DNA of 34,919 nucleotides, taken from assembly GCA_913778765.1 (NCBI GenBank), contig CAJYXO010000056.1:1-34919 (forward strand), written 5' to 3'. The position numbers were made by a program, and so were the translations under genes. The notes beneath the pieces were generated by a model. The model had not been told where the DNA came from. It did no database searches and saw nothing but the letters and a program-made list of their open reading frames with translations. This DNA is from an uncultured Massilia sp. Lineage in GTDB: Bacteria; Pseudomonadota; Gammaproteobacteria; Burkholderiales; Burkholderiaceae_D. This document shows positions 30,829-34,919 of this stretch, piece after piece (the first letter of the stretch is position 1; each line of letters begins with the position of its first letter).

Positions 30829-31551
30829 ATGATCAGGACCATCATCGGCGCCACCGTGCTTGCCTTGGCTTCCGCCGGCGCGGCGCAGGCGGCTGTCATC
30901 ACCTTCGAAGGGAATAGCGGCCCGGCATACAACCAGCAGACGATCCAGCAGGCCGGCTATGCCATCACCTTCTACGACCCGGGCGCCGCGGCGCCGCCGG
31001 GCACGGTCCAGATCGGCCGCTTCATCGACGGCAGCAATCCGGCCAGCTGCGGCGCAGGGAACATCTGCCCGACCAACAACAGCTCGACTTACTTCGACCT
31101 GTTCAACAGCGGCTTCATCGACATCCTGCCGGCCGCTTCCAACGCCACGTTCACCTTCACCGGCCTGGACGCCAGCTTCATCGCGATGACGGGCGTGGAT
31201 TATCCGCTCACGCCGGCCGCCGTGCAGGTGGTCGGCTTCCTTGCCAACGGCGACCAGACCGCCATCCAGTTCAACATCCCGCGCGACGTCGCATTCCAGA
31301 CTTATACCCAGGCCGATGCCTTCGGCGATGCGGATTTCTTCACCAAGAATTTCACCGAGATCGCCATCATCGCCTACCGCTGCAATGCCCAGGGCCAGTG
31401 CAGCGGCCTGGACAATGGCAACGGCCAGGTCGGCCTGGACAACATCCGCCTGTCGGACCTGCCGGTCAACGCCGTGCCGGAACCGGCCACTGCGTCGCTG
31501 CTGGCCTTCGGCCTGTTCGGCCTGGGCATGCGCGCCCGCCGCCGTGCCTGA
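30829..31551 (+). CDS. PEP-CTERM sorting domain protein (QFxxD-like family), copy 2
   Basis: A 240-residue exported protein related to the product at 26038. Its signal peptide ends GAAQA, followed by VITFEGNSGP (compare VITFDDPNNY). A central CGAGNICPTNNSSTYFD corresponds to CDSSQICPANTSGNYYG, with a CNAQGQC cysteine pair later. GQVGLDNIRLSD stands in place of GQFGIDNI, so the Phe of the QFxxD motif is Val. It closes with VPEPATASLLAFGLFGLGM and ARRRA, a PEP-CTERM sorting signal. It is apparently monocistronic. Confidence 0.9.
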   Translation: MIRTIIGATVLALASAGAAQAAVITFEGNSGPAYNQQTIQQAGYAITFYDPGAAAPPGTVQIGRFIDGSNPASCGAGNICPTNNSSTYFDLFNSGFIDILPAASNATFTFTGLDASFIAMTGVDYPLTPAAVQVVGFLANGDQTAIQFNIPRDVAFQTYTQADAFGDADFFTKNFTEIAIIAYRCNAQGQCSGLDNGNGQVGLDNIRLSDLPVNAVPEPATASLLAFGLFGLGMRARRRA

Positions 31552-31876
31552 ACTGTCGTCCCTCCCGCCGGCGTCCGTCCTGGCCGCCGTCTTCTGCGCG
31601 TGACCTTGCCTTAACACAGCTTGGCGCGCGCACGAAATCTTTTATGCAATTTGCCTAGATCGTAACCATTAGTCGTCGCATCCGCACGACGTTGCTTTCA
31701 CGCATGTAAAATTTCCTCAGGGATATTTCCCGCCATCATCTTCCATCTCCGCTTATTTCCAAACAAAAATATTTCAAAAACTTAATATTTGCACGAAAGC
31801 CATTAAAAAAGAATTGAGTTGGGGAAAATTTCCTGCCTACAATAGCTCATCTGTTGAACGCAAACGCTTCCCCGCC
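31552..31876. other. Intergenic region before the small lipoprotein gene
   Basis: A 325-nt gap. Apart from the promoter at 31814-31843 it is AT-rich sequence without recognisable gene, RNA or clear terminator for the PEP-CTERM gene. Confidence 0.6.
31814..31843 (+). promoter_or_regulatory. Candidate sigma-70 promoter of the small lipoprotein gene
   Basis: TTGAGT (31814-31819, 4/6) and TACAAT (31838-31843, 5/6) are spaced by 18 nt, giving a leader of roughly 27 nt before the ATG at 31877. Confidence 0.5.
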
Positions 31877-32164
31877 ATGAAACTTCACGTGATCCGCTCC
31901 GCTTCCGCATTCGCTCTCGCCGCCTTCCTCGCCGCATGCGGCGGTGGCCAGATCGACCAGCCGATCCAGACCGCCGCCGTGGTCTCGTCGAGCCAGATGC
32001 GCAGCAGCGCGGCCAGCGTCGCCACCGCGACCATGCCGGCGCCGGATTGCGCCGCCGACGGCTGCCGGAGCCTGCGCATCATCGACGCCAACGCCGAAGC
32101 CTACCGCTACGACGCGATGCGCCGTGCGGCCGCCGACGAGGCAGCCGGCAACACCAGCACCTGA
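31877..32164 (+). CDS. Small putative lipoprotein, function unknown
   Basis: A 95-residue product starting at the ATG at 31877. The N-terminus is a lipoprotein signal (FALAAFLAAC, Cys21) followed by GGGQ, a flexible linker typical of outer-membrane lipoproteins. The middle is Ser/Ala-rich. The C-terminal third contains a cysteine pair (CAADGC) and a short Ala-rich amphipathic stretch (DAMRRAAADEAAG). No family is recognised. It ends 1 nt before the convergent stop of the EpsA-like regulator gene. Confidence 0.7.
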   Translation: MKLHVIRSASAFALAAFLAACGGGQIDQPIQTAAVVSSSQMRSSAASVATATMPAPDCAADGCRSLRIIDANAEAYRYDAMRRAAADEAAGNTST

Positions 32165-32165
32165 T

Positions 32166-32933
32166 TCAGTTTTCCAGAAGACCCAGTTCGAGGCAGCGCG
32201 CCAGGGCATGGGCGCGGTTGCCGACACCGAGCAGGCGGTAGATCCGCTGCAGGTGGTTCTTGACGGTCAGCGCACTGATCCCCAGGATCTGCGCCATTTC
32301 ATCGTTGCTCTTCCCCTCACGTAGCCAGCCGACGATCTCGGCTTCCCGCACGCTCAGCGGGCGCGCCGGCGCACCCGCTGAGCGCCCATCCGGGGCCGGC
32401 AGGCGCAGCAGCGCCAGGTGCAGGTGGGCCAGCAGCAGTTCCAGGAAATACGCATGGCGCGGCCCCGGCCGCATCGGCAGGCCGAACAGCACGAACACGC
32501 TGGCGCCCTCGGCCAGGTTGCCGGTGCCGTGCACCAGCACGCTGTCGAAGCCGGCCTCGCGCAGGTCCGCGCCAAAGCCCGCCAGAAAGCCGCGCGGCTC
32601 CCCCCTCCCCTCCGCGCCGACGTCCAGCATGGCCGGCAGCCGCCCGCCCTGCAGGCAATGGCGCGCGATGCGCAGCGCGAGGCCGTCGGCGCGGTCGGCC
32701 AGCAGGGTTTCGGCGCGCGCCGGCAGCACCGTCGCGTGCAGGCATTCCAGCCGGCGCAGCGCGCCCGAGGGCGAGAACTGCAGCGCCGCCATCACCTCGT
32801 GCGGCAGCAGCGCCTGCAACTGGCCCTGGGTCCACAGGAAGAATTGACGGAGGCTGGCGACGCGCAGCCCGGATTCGATCGCGCGCAGCAGGTATTCCTG
32901 CTCCTGCCGGCTCAGGATGACGACCGCGTCCAC
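32166..32933 (-). CDS. epsA: LuxR-family regulator resembling EpsA (exopolysaccharide/PEP-CTERM associated)
   Basis: A 255-residue regulator. The apparent start is a GTG at 32933, as no ATG lies in frame before the upstream gene; a strong ribosome-binding site is missing. The N-terminal region includes LRQFFLWTQGQLQALLPHE, a pattern I associate with EpsA, the regulator found with exosortase/EPS loci. The C-terminal LuxR helix-turn-helix is complete: LSVREAEIVGWLREGKSNDE, then ISALTVKNHLQRIYRLLGV. It lies 8 nt downstream of the response regulator gene, so the two are co-transcribed. Three PEP-CTERM genes in the neighbourhood fit a role in surface-polymer control. The EpsA label is tentative; LuxR family is firm. 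Confidence 0.75.
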   Translation of the reverse strand: MDAVVILSRQEQEYLLRAIESGLRVASLRQFFLWTQGQLQALLPHEVMAALQFSPSGALRRLECLHATVLPARAETLLADRADGLALRIARHCLQGGRLPAMLDVGAEGRGEPRGFLAGFGADLREAGFDSVLVHGTGNLAEGASVFVLFGLPMRPGPRHAYFLELLLAHLHLALLRLPAPDGRSAGAPARPLSVREAEIVGWLREGKSNDEMAQILGISALTVKNHLQRIYRLLGVGNRAHALARCLELGLLEN

Positions 32934-32941
32934 GGCGATGT

Positions 32942-33658
32942 TCAGGCCGCGCCGGACCAGTCGACGCGCGCGTTCCAGGCCACGAAGCGGTAACCGGTGC
33001 CGCGCACGGTTTCGATGTGCTCCTGGTGGCCGCTGGGCTGCAGGGCATTGCGCAGGCGGCCGACGTGGGTGTCGACGGTGCGCTCGTCCAGCACCGCATG
33101 GCGGCCCCAGACTTTATCGAGCAGCTGCGAGCGGGTGTGCACGCGCTCGGGATGGTGCATCAGGAAGTTCAGCAGGCGGAATTCGACCGGACCCAGCGCC
33201 ACCTGGCGCGAACCGGCGATCACGCGCTGGGTGCCGGGATCGAGGCGCAGCCCGGCCATCTGCACGGTCTCGCTGGTCACGTGCGGCACGCGCCGGCGCA
33301 GCACCGCGCCCATGCGCGCCAGCAGCTCGCGCGGGCTGAAGGGTTTGGTCAGGTAGTCGTCGGCGCCGGATTCCAGCGCCAGGATCTTGTCGTGCTCGCC
33401 CGCCCGGCGCGACAGCATGATGATCGGCAGCTCGCGGGTCTTGGTCTGGGCGCGCAGGCGCCGGATCAGCGCCTCGCCCGACTGGCCGGGCAGGTCCCAT
33501 TCCAGCAGCAGCATCTCGGGCAGGCTGTACTCCATCAGCACCAGCGCCGATTCGGCGTCGAGGCAACTGTCCGCCTCGTGGCCGGCACGGGTCAGGTTCA
33601 GCGCGAGCAGCTCGCGGATGGCGGGATCGGGGTCGACCACGAGGATGTGTGCAGCCAT
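32942..33658 (-). CDS. OmpR/PhoB-family response regulator with atypical receiver
   Basis: A 238-residue protein with AAAGG upstream of the ATG. Residues 1-120 align without gaps to the PhoB receiver. Asp9 of the acidic pocket is kept, but the second acidic residue is Pro10. The phosphoacceptor position is Glu53 (LLLEWDLPG versus LLDWMLPG in PhoB). Ser83 and Lys105 (TKPFSP) are kept. A PhoB-like winged helix follows (GPVEFRLLNFLMHHPERVHT to HIETVRGTGYRFV), complete and likely DNA-binding. There is no histidine kinase gene nearby. Asp-to-Glu often mimics phosphorylation, so the protein may be constitutively active or controlled in another way. It heads a two-gene operon with the EpsA-like regulator. 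Confidence 0.9.
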   Translation of the reverse strand: MAAHILVVDPDPAIRELLALNLTRAGHEADSCLDAESALVLMEYSLPEMLLLEWDLPGQSGEALIRRLRAQTKTRELPIIMLSRRAGEHDKILALESGADDYLTKPFSPRELLARMGAVLRRRVPHVTSETVQMAGLRLDPGTQRVIAGSRQVALGPVEFRLLNFLMHHPERVHTRSQLLDKVWGRHAVLDERTVDTHVGRLRNALQPSGHQEHIETVRGTGYRFVAWNARVDWSGAA

Positions 33659-33720
33659 GAGACCTTTGCTTGTATTGCCAAGTCAACGAAACGAGCTGAA
33701 TTTTAATATGCACCAAGCAA

Positions 33721-33732
33721 GTTCAACTGAAC
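33721..33732. promoter_or_regulatory. Palindrome upstream of the response regulator gene
   Basis: GTTCA-AC-TGAAC is centred about 68 nt upstream of the response regulator start in AT-rich sequence, a position suitable for an operator. No binding protein can be named. Confidence 0.3.
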
Positions 33733-33882
33733 AATATGATTTGCTTTAAAGATTGATAGCTTTACCGAATAAATGCGGGATGGGCGGGAGCCCTAGAGGG
33801 AAGCGGGCCGCACCGGTTTGGGGACCGTCGTGGCAGCCTAGGCGGACGTGGTGAAAAGGATACAAATATAGACAAATGAAAA

Positions 33883-33910
33883 CCCCGCAGACCCTGGCGG
33901 GTGTGCGGGG
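33883..33910 (-). terminator. Rho-independent terminator of the third PEP-CTERM gene
   Basis: CCCCGCA (33883-33889) pairs with TGCGGGG (33904-33910). An inner ACCC/GGGT stem and TGGC loop complete the hairpin. Read on the minus strand it is followed by a U-rich stretch. It starts about 30 nt past the stop codon. Confidence 0.88.
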
Positions 33911-33942
33911 CTTTGGCGCCGGCCCGGCGGGCCGGTGCGAAC

Positions 33943-34527
33943 TCAAGCGCGGCGGCGGCGGGCGATGCCGGCCATCAGCAGGCCGGCCAGGACCAGGGCC
34001 GCGGCCGAGGGTTCCGGCACGGCGGCCGGGGTGTCGTCCAGCTGGCGCACCAGGGCGATCTCGCCGGCCTGGACGGTCGGCGCCTGGCCGGCGAACAGGT
34101 CGAAGCTGATCAGGTCCTGCACCAGGTAATCGTCCTGGCCGGCCAGGCTCACGCTGAAGCGCGCGCCGTCGATACCGTCGGCCGGACCGTCGAAGCTGAT
34201 GTCGAAGCCGAGCAGGCCGCCGAAGCTGACCGCATGCAGCAGGCCGGCCTCGAAGGGGGTGCCGAAGGTGTACTTGCCGGCCACCGAGCTGTCGAGATTG
34301 CCCCAGGCGTCCACCTGGCCGTCGGTACCGGTCAGCTTGGTCACCACGGCCGTTGCGGGGCTGCTGCCGGCGTTACTGAAGTACAGCTCCAGGTAGCCGC
34401 TGCCCTCGGATGCGAACGGACCGGTGAAGACATCCACGTGGTAGGAGATCGGGGTTGCGCCGGCTGCGCCGCAGGCCAGGCTCAGGGCCAGCAGCGAGCT
34501 GGTCAGGAAGGTTTTCAGGTTGAACAT
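33943..34527 (-). CDS. PEP-CTERM sorting domain protein, third copy, different family
   Basis: A 194-residue exported protein. The ATG at 34527 is preceded by AAGGA at proper distance; the ATG at 34542 is a weaker option. The signal peptide ends GAAGA, and PISYHVDVFTG opens the mature protein. The beta-rich body includes LLHAVSFGGLLGFDISFDGP, recalling a known family of roughly 200-residue PEP-CTERM proteins (NF038129-like, from memory). It ends VPEPSAAALVLAGLLMAGI followed by ARRRRA. It is not obviously related to the other two PEP-CTERM proteins here. The 33-nt gap to the upstream partial gene suggests an operon. Confidence 0.88.
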   Translation of the reverse strand: MFNLKTFLTSSLLALSLACGAAGATPISYHVDVFTGPFASEGSGYLELYFSNAGSSPATAVVTKLTGTDGQVDAWGNLDSSVAGKYTFGTPFEAGLLHAVSFGGLLGFDISFDGPADGIDGARFSVSLAGQDDYLVQDLISFDLFAGQAPTVQAGEIALVRQLDDTPAAVPEPSAAALVLAGLLMAGIARRRRA

Positions 34528-34560
34528 GTTGATCCTTGTCATTTTCGTTGATGCCGGTAT

Positions 34561-34919
34561 TTAGAACGAGCCCGTGAACAGCTTCGGGGTGTAGGCGATC
34601 GCCGCCTTGCTCGGATTGCTGAAGGTCACGCCGACCGAGACCGAGGCCCCGGCGGCGATCGAGGCGTTCGACAGCGTGATGTAGGGCGCGCCATTCTGGT
34701 CGCCGCTCTTGTTGTCGAGCGTGACGCCGGCCGGCAGGCCTTGCAGCACGAACTGCAGCGGACCGTTCAGCGCCGCGCCGCTGGTGTTGGTGATCGTGAC
34801 GGTGCCGGTGTACTTCGAGGTGAAGCGGTTCAGCGAATAGCCCGAACGCGCGATCTGCACGCTGCCGGTCACGTCCACGAAAGCCGGCGCCAGGTTCAGG
34901 CTCACCACCACCGGGTCAT
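34561..34919 (-). CDS. C-terminus of an exported protein with an Ig-like domain (5' end outside window)
   Basis: The frame is open to the right edge and encodes the last 118 residues of a longer protein. It contains one beta-sandwich repeat: an SGYSLNRFTSKYTGTVTITN strand region, then GPLQFVLQGLPAGVTL and AGASVSVGVTFSNPSKAAI, ending KLFTGSF. Such Ig-like/DUF11-like modules end many large secreted or surface enzymes. No PEP-CTERM tail is present. The main function lies outside the window and cannot be inferred. Confidence 0.7.
   Translation of the reverse strand, partial: DPVVVSLNLAPAFVDVTGSVQIARSGYSLNRFTSKYTGTVTITNTSGAALNGPLQFVLQGLPAGVTLDNKSGDQNGAPYITLSNASIAAGASVSVGVTFSNPSKAAIAYTPKLFTGSF

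Noticed and set aside
31552..31876. A sigma-54 promoter controlling the surface genes
   Set aside because: No TGGCAC-N5-TTGC-like element with correct spacing was found upstream of this or the PEP-CTERM genes.

Overview
The window is GC-rich chromosomal DNA from a betaproteobacterium, most likely of the Oxalobacteraceae (Massilia/Duganella/Janthinobacterium type). The evidence is the PrpR-type regulator, the clpS-clpA pair, MurJ, S20 and Icd sequences, three PEP-CTERM sorting-tail proteins and an EpsA-like regulator. No tRNA, rRNA, CRISPR array, insertion sequence or phage gene was seen. Assignments come from motif and family recognition by eye; no database search was run.

Left part (1-14,200), mostly housekeeping. 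It begins with the 3' end of a sigma-54 activator of the PrpR type, followed by a cystathionine beta-synthase/gamma-lyase pair for reverse transsulfuration. Next come a large periplasmic tricorn-like S41 protease, a methyl-accepting chemotaxis protein and the clpS-clpA operon. Then follow a CspA-type cold-shock gene with a leader, NADP-isocitrate dehydrogenase, an RluE-type pseudouridine synthase, a small cluster of REP-like palindromes, rpsT and (from 14,377) murJ.

Middle part (15,982-25,666). An 11-gene operon on the minus strand encodes a complete-looking but unorthodox type II secretion/type IV pilus-family machine. In transcription order the genes are a GspG-type major pseudopilin, a GspF-type platform protein, a GspE-type ATPase, PilM/N/O/P-like inner-membrane assembly proteins, a lipidated TPR-containing secretin and three further pseudopilin-like proteins. 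The last of these carries a collagen-like and charged tail. Nearly all internal junctions are 1-8 nt overlaps, so the genes are probably translationally coupled. No prepilin peptidase is present here. The mix of T2SS-type G/E/F with PilMNOP-type assembly parts and a self-piloting secretin is the best candidate for an under-described system in the window.

Right part (26,038-34,919), a cell-surface/exopolysaccharide-associated neighbourhood. Divergent from the secretion operon, across a 371-bp AT-rich region, lies a PEP-CTERM protein gene followed by a large S8 subtilase. Then come a Cys-rich lipoprotein, a second related PEP-CTERM protein, a tiny lipoprotein and an EpsA-like LuxR regulator downstream of a PhoB-like response regulator. 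That response regulator has Glu at the phosphoacceptor position. The window ends with a third PEP-CTERM protein and the C-terminus of an exported Ig-like protein. The neighbourhood suggests, without proving, that the secretion machine, the subtilase and the PEP-CTERM proteins form one surface-export programme.
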